Assembly (NCBI RefSeq): GCF_004358665.1
Contig: NZ_SMZR01000001.1
Coordinates: forward strand, 434,001 to 498,000
DNA: 64,000 nt
Direction: 5' to 3'
Source of the DNA: Jeotgalibacillus sp. S-D1
GTDB taxonomy: Bacteria; Bacillota; Bacilli; Bacillales; Jeotgalibacillaceae
Position 1 is the stretch's first letter, and each line of letters starts with the position of its first letter. Both the position numbers and the translations under genes were made by a program. The notes under the pieces are model-generated. The model was not told the origin of the DNA. It saw nothing but the letters and a program-made list of their open reading frames with translations, and did no database searches. Below are positions 43,581 to 52,843 of the stretch, piece after piece.

Positions 43581-45368
43581 TTGGATAGTTTTAAAACGAT
43601 ATCAGATGATGGAATTAGGATGCCGAGTACAATATTAGTTGCGGCATATACGCGTGTATCAACAGATTCAGATGATCAAAGAAAATCTTTTGATGCTCAA
43701 GCAGAGTATTACCAAAGTTTTTGTGATAATAAAGACAATTTGATGCTTCACAAAGTTTATTGTGACATTGGCTCAGGAACTAATAGTCAGCGTAAAGAGT
43801 TTTTGGAGATGATATACGATGCTGGTGTTGACTATACCTACGTAGGCCATAAAAATTATGAATTTAAAGCTTCTCCAACTAGGGAGCCAATTATAAATTT
43901 GATAATCGTAAAAGATACGAGCCGCATGAGCAGAGACTCTCAAATTGGCATGAAACTAGCAAAGGAATTACGCAAAAAGAAAGTGTTTATTTTATTTGAA
44001 AATAGTGGATTCTCAACAATGGATTCTGAATGGGAGCTTAGATTAGGCTTATTGTTTCAATTCAGTGAAGAGGAATCACGTAATTTATCTAAGAGGGTTA
44101 GATGGGGTAAGCAAAGAAGGTTAAAGGACTATAATCCATCGAGAATACCTTATGGCTTTGAACGTAATGAGGATAAAGAGATTGTAATTGTCCCTGATGA
44201 AGCCAAAATAGTCAAAGAAATTTTTGAACGCATAGAATATGAAGGTACTCATCGCATTATGCAAGACTTGAATGTACGTGGCATTCCAACTAAGATGGGT
44301 AAAAATTGGTCGATGGATAAAGTTAATCGTATAGTAAGGAACACAATTTATTATGGAACTGCTATAAAGAATAGATATACACGCTATAGCATAACTGATG
44401 CAGAGCGAACAATTAGAGATGAAAGAGACTGGCACTTAATAGAAGGTGCTGTTGAGGCTATTGTAACAAAGGAAACGTATGAATTAGCAAATGCAGCCAT
44501 AGCAAAGCGAGTACAACCAGTAAAAAACGATGGAAAAAAAGTTGGTAAGAATGTATCAATAGATGACCGATACTTAATTAAAATCTACTGTGGGCAATGT
44601 GGCTCGGCGTTCTGTAGACACTCAAATTATAAAATGATAAGTGGGAAGAAAACAAAAGTATATCTTTACATGTGCTCTACTCGTAAGAAACAAAGCACAA
44701 AAGTCTGCAATCAAAAAGGTATTAGTGAAACAGTATTAGACAATATGCTTTCTAGATCAGAGACATTGCCTGTATTAAGCATGTTTGAGGCGTACGCAGT
44801 TTATAAAAAAATCCATAAGCAGTTAAATGAGGCCCAAAATGCAATAAATCAAATTAAAGATGAATTACAATCTGAAATAAACAAGCTTACAAGCGTAAAT
44901 GATGTCCTTATCCAAAAAATCGTTGAAGTAACAATGCCAGCAGTACGTGAGCGCTTAGAGATTGATTTTCAGTCGAATAAGACTACCATTGGAGAAAAAC
45001 ATCAGATGATAGGTAGACTTAATCTGCAAAGGATAGAACTGCTCCATGAGCTTGTAAATGCTAAATACGATGTCATTAAAAGATACTCTAAGGATGTTCA
45101 ATCCGGTAAAGTTCAAAAGTTGGATGTTATAGATAAAATTATTGTTACTGGTGATGATAAAGTTGAATTTGAATATCGTTTACCTAGCTTCCTGGAAGAA
45201 ATCAAACAAATTAATTCAGTGTTAATTAATACCGAATATACTATTGATGAATCATTAGCAAACATCAAATCAAGTAGAGCCACATACCATCGTTATGAAT
45301 ACAAGCAATCAGTATACATGGATAAAATGAAGACAGAAATTGATGAACATTATTATTCCAAAGATTAA
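43581..45368 (+). CDS. int: large serine recombinase (prophage integrase)
   Basis: Site-specific recombinase of 595 residues that integrates and, with a directionality factor, excises the element. The resolvase domain has the catalytic Ser in AAYTRVSTDSDDQRKSF and Arg residues in VKDTSRMSRD; then a Recombinase domain (about 185-300), a zinc ribbon (CGQCGSAFCRHSN, CSTRKK...C) and a C-terminal coiled coil. TTG 43581, eight bases after GAAAGGG, is preferred to GTG 43572, which overlaps it. The stop is only about 35 bp from attR. Confidence 0.96.
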   Translation: MDSFKTISDDGIRMPSTILVAAYTRVSTDSDDQRKSFDAQAEYYQSFCDNKDNLMLHKVYCDIGSGTNSQRKEFLEMIYDAGVDYTYVGHKNYEFKASPTREPIINLIIVKDTSRMSRDSQIGMKLAKELRKKKVFILFENSGFSTMDSEWELRLGLLFQFSEEESRNLSKRVRWGKQRRLKDYNPSRIPYGFERNEDKEIVIVPDEAKIVKEIFERIEYEGTHRIMQDLNVRGIPTKMGKNWSMDKVNRIVRNTIYYGTAIKNRYTRYSITDAERTIRDERDWHLIEGAVEAIVTKETYELANAAIAKRVQPVKNDGKKVGKNVSIDDRYLIKIYCGQCGSAFCRHSNYKMISGKKTKVYLYMCSTRKKQSTKVCNQKGISETVLDNMLSRSETLPVLSMFEAYAVYKKIHKQLNEAQNAINQIKDELQSEINKLTSVNDVLIQKIVEVTMPAVRERLEIDFQSNKTTIGEKHQMIGRLNLQRIELLHELVNAKYDVIKRYSKDVQSGKVQKLDVIDKIIVTGDDKVEFEYRLPSFLEEIKQINSVLINTEYTIDESLANIKSSRATYHRYEYKQSVYMDKMKTEIDEHYYSKD

Positions 45369-45387
45369 CATAAATAGGTATATCGTC

Positions 45388-45415
45388 ATGTTGCGTTTGA
45401 AAGCTATTAAACAAA
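45388..45415. other. attR, right prophage junction inside comGC
   Basis: ComGC homology resumes at KAIKQMVQAQ (AAA GCT at 45400-45405). GC at 45403-45404 matches the in-frame GC at 9410-9411. GCGTTT is also present at both junctions (9410-9415, 45393-45398), but exchange there would join the halves out of frame. Confidence 0.7.
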
Positions 45416-45585
45416 TGGTCCAGGCGCAAGTGGAGTCTTATCGCATGGCAAATCAAACACTGCCAGCATCAATTGACGAGTTGCAGGATGAGGGTTACCT
45501 CAGACAGGATGAAAACAAATGCCCCGATGGCAGATCGCTTGAAATAGAGGAAGATGGTAAGGTAGCAATTGTCCAGGCACCATAG
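45403..45585 (+). pseudogene. comGC: comGC 3' part, interrupted by prophage
   Basis: Codes for the last 60 residues of the pseudopilin: AIKQMVQAQVESYRMANQTL, the PASIDELQDEGYL segment and the second Cys in ENKCPDG. Its open frame runs upstream into phage DNA to about 45340, and an ATG at 45388 could start a leaderless fragment; this would lack the pilin helix. The stop overlaps the comGD start. Rejoining to 9257-9409 restores 111 codons. Confidence 0.95.
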
Positions 45586-46018
45586 ACAAAATGGCTTTAC
45601 ATTAATTGAAATGCTTGTCGTCCTGTTAATGATGACTATACTAATTGCGATCAGCAGTTCTTTTATCTACCGCACCATACAAATGAATAAGGAAACGGCA
45701 TTTAAAAGTCAATTGACACAGGATTTATATATGGCGCAGCGAACGGCTATTACCCAAAACCAGACTGTTCTTATTAATTTCTACAGTCAGTCTCAAACCT
45801 ACTATATCCGTTTAAGTTCAGGAGCCCCCGATAGTGTTTTAATTAAGCGCGATCTTCCCCAAACTGTTCAGTTACTAGAAACCAGCACATTAACCTCATT
45901 TAGAATTCTCCCTTCCGGCAGTACAAATTCTTTTGGTGTTATTCGATTCAAAATAAATAATAAACCCTATTCCATTCATTTTTATTTAGGAAAGGGGAGG
46001 TTTTATGCTGAAGAATAA
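45569..46018 (+). CDS. comGD: competence minor pseudopilin ComGD
   Basis: A 149-residue minor pseudopilin with the prepilin peptidase site G|FTLIEML near residue 9, a hydrophobic helix and a globular C-terminal domain. TTG 45569 overlaps the comGC end by 17 bases, as in intact comG operons. In the lysogen it lies downstream of int, not of comGA. Confidence 0.9.
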   Translation: MSRHHRQNGFTLIEMLVVLLMMTILIAISSSFIYRTIQMNKETAFKSQLTQDLYMAQRTAITQNQTVLINFYSQSQTYYIRLSSGAPDSVLIKRDLPQTVQLLETSTLTSFRILPSGSTNSFGVIRFKINNKPYSIHFYLGKGRFYAEE

Positions 46019-46316
46019 TCAGGGCTTTGCTTTATATGAATCCATGCTTGCGCTTGGTTGTATAACATTTTTGTGCCTGACAATTCTCCCGCTGCTATCG
46101 ATAATTGTTATGAAAGTAGAGGATTCTAAAGAACGTGCGAACTCTTGGGTCGTTTTGCACGAACAAATTCAGTCTATTCACGCATCAGGCCAAATTCAAT
46201 CGTTTGAAATTATACGTGACGGCGTTGCCTATACAACCATACTTGATGAAGGAGAGGGAGGCTTATGCATTCATTATGAAACACGATCAAAAAAGAAGAA
46301 GACATGTCTTTCCTGA
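46005..46316 (+). CDS. comGE: competence minor pseudopilin ComGE
   Basis: A 103-residue protein with a pilin-like start (NNQGFALYESMLALGCITFL) and a short globular part. GGGGAGG precedes the ATG, which overlaps comGD by 14 bases. Needed for pseudopilus initiation with ComGD, ComGF and ComGG. Confidence 0.87.
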   Translation: MLKNNQGFALYESMLALGCITFLCLTILPLLSIIVMKVEDSKERANSWVVLHEQIQSIHASGQIQSFEIIRDGVAYTTILDEGEGGLCIHYETRSKKKKTCLS

Positions 46317-46836
46317 CAGCAATGGTTTTACTTTGATTGAAGTGATTATCTGTTTAACAATATTAATGATCGTTGCTTCGTTAATGCCTCTTATGATTGT
46401 AAGCATCCACTCAGCACATAATCAAATTGAAGCAAATAATGAGCCGCAATGGGATTTATTCATTATCCAATTTCGTAATGAGGTAAAGCTTCATGAGATA
46501 CAAAAAGTAGAACCGCAAAAGCTGACGTTAAAAAGCACAGATGGAAATGTAATCAGTTTTTCAAAATATGAAACCTTGCTGCGAAGACAGGTTAATGGTG
46601 CTGGGCATGAAATTTATTTAACTGCACTCAAAGGCATTAATTTTTCCATATCGAATGAAATGCTGTCACTGGAGGTGACATTTTCAGATGGAACAAAAAA
46701 AGAGGCCAGGTTTATCGACAATCATGCAAAATCAGCAGGGAAGTATAATGCTTCCCGTTCTCCTGCTGTTCACAGTGATTTTATCTTTGGTAGGACTCCT
46801 GCTCATCTCAAGCCTCCAACAAATCGATCACTATGA
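46276..46836 (+). CDS. comGF: competence minor pseudopilin ComGF
   Basis: ATG 46276 overlaps comGE by 41 bases. The prepilin site G|FTLIEVII follows at residue 16. The 186 residues are longer than usual for ComGF (about 130-150): the last 48 overlap the comGG gene by 149 bases in another frame and look of low complexity. Either a real C-terminal extension or a remnant frame. Confidence 0.85.
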   Translation: MKHDQKRRRHVFPDSNGFTLIEVIICLTILMIVASLMPLMIVSIHSAHNQIEANNEPQWDLFIIQFRNEVKLHEIQKVEPQKLTLKSTDGNVISFSKYETLLRRQVNGAGHEIYLTALKGINFSISNEMLSLEVTFSDGTKKEARFIDNHAKSAGKYNASRSPAVHSDFIFGRTPAHLKPPTNRSL

Positions 46837-46939
46837 ATCTCTAAAAAAATACTATGAAATGAAATCCTCAGTTGAAATGAATGCACTAAAGGGTTTATCA
46901 TCAGAAGAAACTTACCGATACCAATTATTAATATATTAA
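46688..46939 (+). CDS. comGG: competence pseudopilus protein ComGG
   Basis: An 83-residue protein with a hydrophobic helix (IMLPVLLLFTVILSLVGLLLI). ATG 46688 is nine bases after GGAGGTGA, entirely inside the comGF frame. It is shorter than B. subtilis ComGG, so the C-terminus may be reduced. Last gene of the comG operon. Confidence 0.8.
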   Translation: MEQKKRPGLSTIMQNQQGSIMLPVLLLFTVILSLVGLLLISSLQQIDHYESLKKYYEMKSSVEMNALKGLSSEETYRYQLLIY

Positions 46940-46979
46940 CAATAATATTATTATGTAAAGTGATTGATTTGAAAGGAAG

Positions 46980-47510
46980 ATGAAATTGGATACGAACAAT
47001 CATATTATCTTAATCGGCTATATGGGGGCAGGTAAGTCCACTCTTGGATCAAATTTAGCGGAAATGACGGGACGTACGTTTATTGATTTAGATCTCCATA
47101 TCCAGCAGACAGAAAAGAAGACGATCCCTCAGCTGTTCGCTGAATACGGGGAAATGTATTTTAGAGAAAAAGAGGCAGAGCTCTTGAAAGAAATTACAGG
47201 TTCCAAAATCATCGCCACAGGAGGGGGGGTTCTAACTTTTAGTAATACTACGGAATGGATGAAAAAAAACGGAACAGTGGTTTATCTCCACGCTCCGTTT
47301 TCTGAACTTTATGAGCGAATCTCTTTGGACTCGAATAGACCTGTCGTTGTGAATAACACTAAAGCGGCACTGAATGAAATATACAATAAACGTCATCTTG
47401 CTTATCAAGCTGCAGCGGATTTAATTGTTTCTGTGTCAAACTGCTCCATAGAACAATCTGCAGATATGATAATCAAACAAATGGGGATAACCAGGCTAAA
47501 TGAATTGTGA
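46980..47510 (+). CDS. aroK: shikimate kinase
   Basis: Phosphorylates shikimate in aromatic amino acid synthesis. The 176 residues have Walker A GYMGAGKST, the shikimate-binding D and R in FIDLDLHIQ and FREKEAEL, ATGGGV, and the lid R in SNRPVVV. In B. subtilis aroK lies elsewhere; linkage to comG is seen in other Bacillaceae. Convergent with yqhG, overlapping it by 15 bases. Confidence 0.93.
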   Translation: MKLDTNNHIILIGYMGAGKSTLGSNLAEMTGRTFIDLDLHIQQTEKKTIPQLFAEYGEMYFREKEAELLKEITGSKIIATGGGVLTFSNTTEWMKKNGTVVYLHAPFSELYERISLDSNRPVVVNNTKAALNEIYNKRHLAYQAAADLIVSVSNCSIEQSADMIIKQMGITRLNEL

Positions 47511-48257
47511 ATAAATAATCCCGCCCATTGGATGATTCAGCCTAATTTTTGGCTGATATAAGTTGTTCAGGTGCTCATATTCTCTCTCGTTGGCATGGTC
47601 AAGAAGAGCAGATAAAAAAGGGTTCATTTTTTCATTAAAAGAATGAGCGGAAGCCAATTCTTCTTTAAATAATTCTGTTCCCAACTGTTCCAACGCTCCT
47701 ATAAGCTTGTGTATAGCTCGCTCAAATTGGATCACCGGGGCTGTTAAAACATGCTGAGGGGGAAGATTAGCCTGCAGGTTTTCATAATGAAAAATTTCCT
47801 CGCCCGTTTTTATATTACCGGTAGTTAAGGAGATAGCCGCCTCTTTCCAATAAGAAGGCGAACCGGGAGGATCTGTAGTCAGCACCCCCTGAATAACAAC
47901 CCATGGGTATAACGGTGCATAGTTTGTTGAAGGTGCAGCAACGGTTTCATATCCTTTATACCATCTGGTTTCTCCGTGGGCTGCATCGATCAACTGATTG
48001 AAAATCGGATTTAGTGGAGAGGCAACTACTGCATTTACTGGCATTGTATCGGTAGTTTCTTTAATGATTGAGATTGTCATGGGATCGCCCGGCTGGTTTG
48101 TGGCGTCCCTGTAATGCCAATAAAATGGCCTGTTCATAAATTTTCTGTCCAGTTCCTCATTTAAGTGAACAAGTGATTGAGAGGGACCTTTTGTGATCTC
48201 AACCCCCTTGTATGCCAAGAAGTTATGAACAAGATCCCATTGAAGTGCCTTGGCCAT
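47496..48257 (-). CDS. YqhG family protein
   Basis: A 253-residue minus-strand protein that matches the YqhG family in length and order (DVVHNFLAYKG-like start, MTNSRPFYWHYRDATNQPG-like motif here as NRPFYWHYRDATNQPG, and a Trp-rich centre). Function unknown, always next to the SNF2 helicase YqhH. Starts at the last bases of yqhH (ATG/TAA overlap). Confidence 0.88.
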   Translation of the reverse strand: MAKALQWDLVHNFLAYKGVEITKGPSQSLVHLNEELDRKFMNRPFYWHYRDATNQPGDPMTISIIKETTDTMPVNAVVASPLNPIFNQLIDAAHGETRWYKGYETVAAPSTNYAPLYPWVVIQGVLTTDPPGSPSYWKEAAISLTTGNIKTGEEIFHYENLQANLPPQHVLTAPVIQFERAIHKLIGALEQLGTELFKEELASAHSFNEKMNPFLSALLDHANEREYEHLNNLYQPKIRLNHPMGGIIYSQFI

Positions 48258-49903
48258 TATGCTTCCTCCTTCTTGTTTAGGGATAAATCGTAAAAGTGCT
48301 CGAGCTGATTTAGTTTTAAGCGGATCTCTTTTTCTGATCTTGAGTGCAAAAAGGCATCCTCCAGATACTTATCAATTTCTTTTGATGAGGCGGATGAAAG
48401 CAAATCATCATGTTCACCAATAATGTACTGGAAAAGCGAGACTTTTTCCTGAAGCACATGCCAGATCCTTTCTTCAATCGTATCCCGATTAAGTAAGTAA
48501 AACACTTCTACATCCTCATGTTGACCAATTCGATGTATTCGTCCTATCCGCTGTTCTAGCTTCATTGGATTCCAGGGAATGTCTGCATGGATCATATAAC
48601 GGCAAAATTGTAAATTCAATCCTTCTGACCCGGCTTCAGTAGCAATGAGCACCTGGGCCTTTTCCCGGAATAAATCAGTCATCCATTGCTTTTTCCCTTT
48701 TTTAAAACCGCCTCTGAATGGCACAGAAGTAATATTGTTTTGTTTTAAAAACCAGCTAAGATATAGCTGTGTCGCTCTATATTGAGTAAAAACGATGACT
48801 TTTTCATCTGTGTTTTGGATAAAGGATAAAATTCTCTGTGCTTTGGCTGTTATAAGCTGATCAGGTGTTACATCCAGATTAATGCCAAGCTGACTGCTAA
48901 TGTCTTTATTTTGAACTCTGTTAAGTGCTTTTAACAGGGCAATAATCGAACTGCATCCCTGTTTTAACAATGTAATATGTGAAAATGCATGCATATTAAC
49001 TTCTTTTTGAGCGTGATAAAACTTCTCGATGGAATGATACAGTTCTTTTTCGTAGGGCAGCTGATCAATCCACTCAACATTAATTGTTCTTTTTGTCCAG
49101 GCAATGTTCGTTTCTTTTCTTCTTGTTCGAATCATAAACTGATTAAGTTTCTTCTTAATTTCCATTTTATCCTCTTCGTCTTTGCAGGCTTCTCTAAAAT
49201 CCTGAAGACTGCCAAGCAGGCCTGGCTTTAACAGTGTTGACAGATGGTACAAATCTTCTGACCGATTTTGAATCGGCGTGGCAGTTAAAAACAGGCAATA
49301 ACTTTTGGACAAAGAATTAATAAATTGATAATTCAAGGTTTTAGGGTTTGTCAGTTTGTGGGCTTCATCAACAATTACCATATCGTAATGACTTTTCTCA
49401 ATCATCTCTCTCAACGGCGGTCGTTTCAATAGATCAATTGTGGCTATTGTTATCGGAGATTCCCGCCACTCTTTTTTTCCTTTGTGAATGATGCTGTTGA
49501 TACCAAAATGTTTAAACAGCTCCTGCTGCCATTGGCCGCTCAGTGAAGAAGGCACTAAAATAAGAGCTGTTTTAACATGGCCGCGATTAATGTATTCTTT
49601 TAATATTAATCCGGCCTCGATCGTTTTCCCCAACCCCACCTCATCAGCCAGAAGGGCCCGGCCGCCCATTTCAAAGACTACTTTTGTTGCTGCATCCATT
49701 TGATGGGGATGTAAAGTTAAGTGAGTTAGCTCTTTTAAACAGCTGAGTGTTTTCGCAGGATGCAGACACTGTTCTTTTCTAACCTTCATGGATTGAGTAA
49801 GTAGGGACGGGTTAATGTACTGGTGAGAGGAATTAAGCCAATTTAAAAATTCCGAAGGCCAGTTTTTATCTTCAAATTGTATCGAATGGTTCATTTGGAT
49901 CAA
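48257..49903 (-). CDS. SNF2-family helicase YqhH
   Basis: A 548-residue Rad54/HepA-type ATPase. Motif I LADEVGLGKT, motif II VDEAHKL, motif III LFLTATPIQN, and motifs V-VI including ATEAGSEGLNLQ and QRIGRIHRIGQ are present, so it appears active. It works on DNA or RNA polymerase; the target is unknown. Transcribed away from gcvT with yqhG. Confidence 0.92.
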   Translation of the reverse strand: MIQMNHSIQFEDKNWPSEFLNWLNSSHQYINPSLLTQSMKVRKEQCLHPAKTLSCLKELTHLTLHPHQMDAATKVVFEMGGRALLADEVGLGKTIEAGLILKEYINRGHVKTALILVPSSLSGQWQQELFKHFGINSIIHKGKKEWRESPITIATIDLLKRPPLREMIEKSHYDMVIVDEAHKLTNPKTLNYQFINSLSKSYCLFLTATPIQNRSEDLYHLSTLLKPGLLGSLQDFREACKDEEDKMEIKKKLNQFMIRTRRKETNIAWTKRTINVEWIDQLPYEKELYHSIEKFYHAQKEVNMHAFSHITLLKQGCSSIIALLKALNRVQNKDISSQLGINLDVTPDQLITAKAQRILSFIQNTDEKVIVFTQYRATQLYLSWFLKQNNITSVPFRGGFKKGKKQWMTDLFREKAQVLIATEAGSEGLNLQFCRYMIHADIPWNPMKLEQRIGRIHRIGQHEDVEVFYLLNRDTIEERIWHVLQEKVSLFQYIIGEHDDLLSSASSKEIDKYLEDAFLHSRSEKEIRLKLNQLEHFYDLSLNKKEEA

Positions 49904-50110
49904 ACCTTTCAGTATTAATTTAATTTATAAAAATTAACTATTTTATTGAAAATACACGAATCTTTTTATTCAGAATAAAAAAACATTGCTCTAAAATCAA
50001 AAACAATGATAGGATAAAGGTAGATTCATACGAAAAAACAAAATAAATCCGAACATTAAAGTACAAAAGTTGTTTGTTGTTCATAGTATGCCCATAAGTT
50101 ACGATAAATA

Positions 50111-50290
50111 TGAGCGAATGAAAACAAGGGGAGAGATCCTTTTACAGGACGCCGAAGGAGCAAGCATAATTATGTGAATCTCTCAGGCAAAAAAGACTCT
50201 TGTTGGACGCAACTCTGGAGAGCGTTTCGTTTTTCGAAACCACCAAAGAAGACAGCCTTTATGGTAAAACTTTCAGGTGAAAGGACAGGG
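50111..50290 (+). ncRNA. tandem glycine riboswitch
   Basis: Two glycine aptamers in a row: the first with GGAGAGATCC, ACGCCGAAGGAGCAAG and AATCTCTCAGGC; the second with GGACGCAACTCTGGAGAG, ACCACCAAAGAAGACAG and ACTTTCAGGTGAAAGGACAG. It controls the following gcvT-gcvPA-gcvPB operon: glycine binding turns on the degradation genes. The rest of the 469-base gap (49904-50110) is AT-rich promoter DNA for the divergent yqhH and gcv operons. Confidence 0.96.
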
Positions 50291-50328
50291 AGCCCTTATA
50301 AAAAAAGGAGCTTCTCTGTCCTTTTTTA
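50284..50328 (+). terminator. expression platform terminator of the glycine riboswitch
   Basis: GGACAGGGAGC pairs with GCTTCTCTGTCC, followed by T6. Its 5' arm overlaps the end of the second aptamer, so glycine binding would prevent the hairpin. Confidence 0.88.
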
Positions 50329-50372
50329 TGTGATCAGCAGGATGACTACAAACATACGGAAGGGGAAATGAT

Positions 50373-51473
50373 GTGTCTACTTCATTGAAACGAACACCAC
50401 TATTCGACCTTTATAAAGAATCCGGCGGTAAAACAATCGACTTTGGAGGATGGGATTTACCAGTTCAATTCTCAAGTATTAAAGAAGAGCATGAAGCAGT
50501 TCGGACTAAGGCAGGCCTTTTTGATGTTTCTCATATGGGAGAAGTTGATGTTAGGGGAACGGGCAGTCTTGCGTATTTGCAAAAAATGATGACAAATGAT
50601 ATTTCAAAATTAAAAGATAATGAAGCACTATATACGGCTATGTGTTATGAAGATGGCGGCACGGTGGATGACTTACTTGTGTACCGTTTGAAAGAGGACC
50701 ATTATTTACTGGTTATTAATGCCTCAAATATTGACAAGGACGTAGCCTGGTTAGAAGAGCATAAAGAGAATGATGTTCAGGTAACCAATATTTCTCCTAA
50801 AATAGCTCAATTGGCGATACAGGGACCGAAAGCAGAAGAGATTTTACAAAAGTTGACCAGCGCTGATCTATCTTCCATTTCGTTTTTCCATTTTCAAAAT
50901 GATGTACGGTTAAAAGATGTGTCAGCTCTTGTTTCACGTACCGGTTATACAGGTGAAGATGGATTTGAAATTTACTGTCAAGCTGAACATGCCCAAACGA
51001 TTTGGAAGGATCTCCTTACAGAAGGCAAAAATGAGGGTCTTGTGCCTTGTGGCCTCGGTGCCAGAGATACACTGCGATTTGAGGCAAAGCTGGCACTTTA
51101 TGGTCAAGAACTGTCGTCAACCATCTCACCAATCGAAGCGGGGATCGGTTTTGCTGTGAAACCACAAAAAGAAACATCTTTTATCGGCCAGCAGGTACTG
51201 AAAGAGCAGAAGGAACATGGTGCTCCTCGTAAACTGGTGGGCATTGAAATGACAGAGCGCGGTATACCCCGAAACGGCTACCCCGTTTTCGTACAAGATA
51301 AGAAAATCGGTTTTGTTACAACGGGAACCCAGTCTCCTACACTAAAGAAAAATGTAGGGTATGTTTTGATTGAAAAAGAATATGCAGCAATAGGGCAAGA
51401 GGTAGAGGTAGAAATAAGAGGAAAGAAAATAAAGGCCGAAATTGTTAAGTCGCCATTTTATAAAAGAAAATAA
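50373..51473 (+). CDS. gcvT: glycine cleavage system T protein (aminomethyltransferase)
   Basis: Transfers the methylene group from the lipoyl arm of GcvH to tetrahydrofolate, releasing ammonia. The 366 residues contain [10 protein letters not shown], the folate-site NDISKL and the Asp in DDLLVYR, and the C-terminal G-E-G signature. Starts at GTG after GGAAGGGGAA. First gene of the glycine cleavage operon. Confidence 0.96.
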   Translation: MSTSLKRTPLFDLYKESGGKTIDFGGWDLPVQFSSIKEEHEAVRTKAGLFDVSHMGEVDVRGTGSLAYLQKMMTNDISKLKDNEALYTAMCYEDGGTVDDLLVYRLKEDHYLLVINASNIDKDVAWLEEHKENDVQVTNISPKIAQLAIQGPKAEEILQKLTSADLSSISFFHFQNDVRLKDVSALVSRTGYTGEDGFEIYCQAEHAQTIWKDLLTEGKNEGLVPCGLGARDTLRFEAKLALYGQELSSTISPIEAGIGFAVKPQKETSFIGQQVLKEQKEHGAPRKLVGIEMTERGIPRNGYPVFVQDKKIGFVTTGTQSPTLKKNVGYVLIEKEYAAIGQEVEVEIRGKKIKAEIVKSPFYKRK

Positions 51474-51499
51474 GACTGTTTGGGAAGGGAGATCCACCT

Positions 51500-52843
51500 A
51501 TGAACCATCGTTATTTGCCAATGACAGAACAAGATAAAAAAGAAATGCTGGATGTGATTGGAGTAAAAACCGTTGATGAACTTTTTTCGGATATTCCAGA
51601 AAAAGTTCGATTTCAAGGGGAACTGAAAATCAAACAGGCTAAATCCGAAACTGCCTTAACTAGAGAATTAATGCTGATGGCAGGGAAAAATGCTGATACT
51701 AAACAATATATATCCTTTCTTGGGGCTGGTGTTTATGATCATTTCAGTCCGACAATTGTTGACCATGTTATTTCCCGCTCTGAATTTTACACAGCTTATA
51801 CACCGTACCAGCCTGAAATCTCACAAGGTGAGCTCCAGGCAATCTTTGAATATCAAACGATGATTAGCGAACTGACTGGAATGGAGGTCGCCAACTCATC
51901 GATGTATGATGGAGGCACTTCATTTGCCGAAGCAGCCATGTTAGCCGCCGGCCAAACAAGACGCAAGAAAGTTCTCGTATCCGAGGCGGTAAATCCTGAA
52001 TCCCGTGCAGTGCTCGCCACATATGCAGCTGGACAACAGGTGGAAGTTGTAACAATTCCTCAAAAGAATGGTGTAACAGATACCGATGCATTAAAAGAAT
52101 TATTAACTACGGATGTTGCGGCGGTAATGGTCCAGTATCCAAATTTCTTCGGTCAAATTGAAAGATTGGATAAAATTCAAGAACTGACACACGGATCAAA
52201 GTCAATGTTTGTAGTGTCATCCAATCCTTTATCTCTCGGCGCTTTAACACCGCCAGGTCAATTTGGTGCAGATATAGTTGTAGGGGACGCCCAGCCATTT
52301 GGTTTGCCCCAGGCTTTTGGCGGTCCTCATTGCGGCTACTTTGCTGTTACTAAAAAACTAATGAGAAAAGTTCCTGGTCGACTCGTTGGAGAAACTACTG
52401 ATGATGAAGGTCAGCGTGGATATGTGCTAACACTTCAGGCGCGAGAACAGCATATTCGACGTGATAAAGCTACATCCAATATTTGCTCAAACCAGGCACT
52501 TAATGCCCTCGCTGCTTCTGTGGCTATGACAGCTTTAGGGAAAAATGGCATCCAGGAAATTGCAGCGCAAAACTTCCAAAAGTCTCATTATGCAAAACAG
52601 CAATTAAAATCAGCCGGTGTGCTCATCGTGGATGAAGGCTATACATTTAACGAATTTGTTATCCAATTAAACCGTCCTGTAAAAGAGGTAAATCAGTTAT
52701 TGCTGCAAAAAGGAATTATCGGAGGCTACGACCTCGGACGTGATTTCCAAGACCGCGAAAATCAAATGCTTATAGCTGTAACAGAGCAGCGGACAAAAGA
52801 AGATATTGACATCTTTGTAAAGGAGCTGAGTGTTTATGCATAA
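51500..52843 (+). CDS. gcvPA: glycine dehydrogenase (decarboxylating) subunit 1
   Basis: N-terminal half of the split P protein, 447 residues. It is PLP-fold but lacks the PLP lysine, which is in gcv[22 protein letters not shown] and [14 protein letters not shown] are family motifs. Ends within the first codons of gcvPB. Confidence 0.96.
   Translation: MNHRYLPMTEQDKKEMLDVIGVKTVDELFSDIPEKVRFQGELKIKQAKSETALTRELMLMAGKNADTKQYISFLGAGVYDHFSPTIVDHVISRSEFYTAYTPYQPEISQGELQAIFEYQTMISELTGMEVANSSMYDGGTSFAEAAMLAAGQTRRKKVLVSEAVNPESRAVLATYAAGQQVEVVTIPQKNGVTDTDALKELLTTDVAAVMVQYPNFFGQIERLDKIQELTHGSKSMFVVSSNPLSLGALTPPGQFGADIVVGDAQPFGLPQAFGGPHCGYFAVTKKLMRKVPGRLVGETTDDEGQRGYVLTLQAREQHIRRDKATSNICSNQALNALAASVAMTALGKNGIQEIAAQNFQKSHYAKQQLKSAGVLIVDEGYTFNEFVIQLNRPVKEVNQLLLQKGIIGGYDLGRDFQDRENQMLIAVTEQRTKEDIDIFVKELSVYA

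Larger units (their letters stand above)
9411..45404. mobile_element. prophage of about 36 kb inserted in comGC
   Basis: Complete-looking siphovirus-type prophage bounded by the two halves of comGC. It carries a full packaging, head, tail and lysis set, a large serine integrase beside the right end, and a set of early genes without a recognised CI repressor or replicative helicase. Rep-like, FtsK-like and replication-relaxation genes recall plasmids. Coordinates of the ends follow from the comGC reconstruction and may be off by a few bases. Head and tail genes resemble the HK97-fold cos-packaging phages of Firmicutes. Confidence 0.95.

Noticed and set aside
9411-45404. CRISPR array, tRNA or rRNA genes in the prophage or flanks
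   Set aside because: No regular spacer-repeat pattern and no tRNA-like or rRNA-like sequence was seen.
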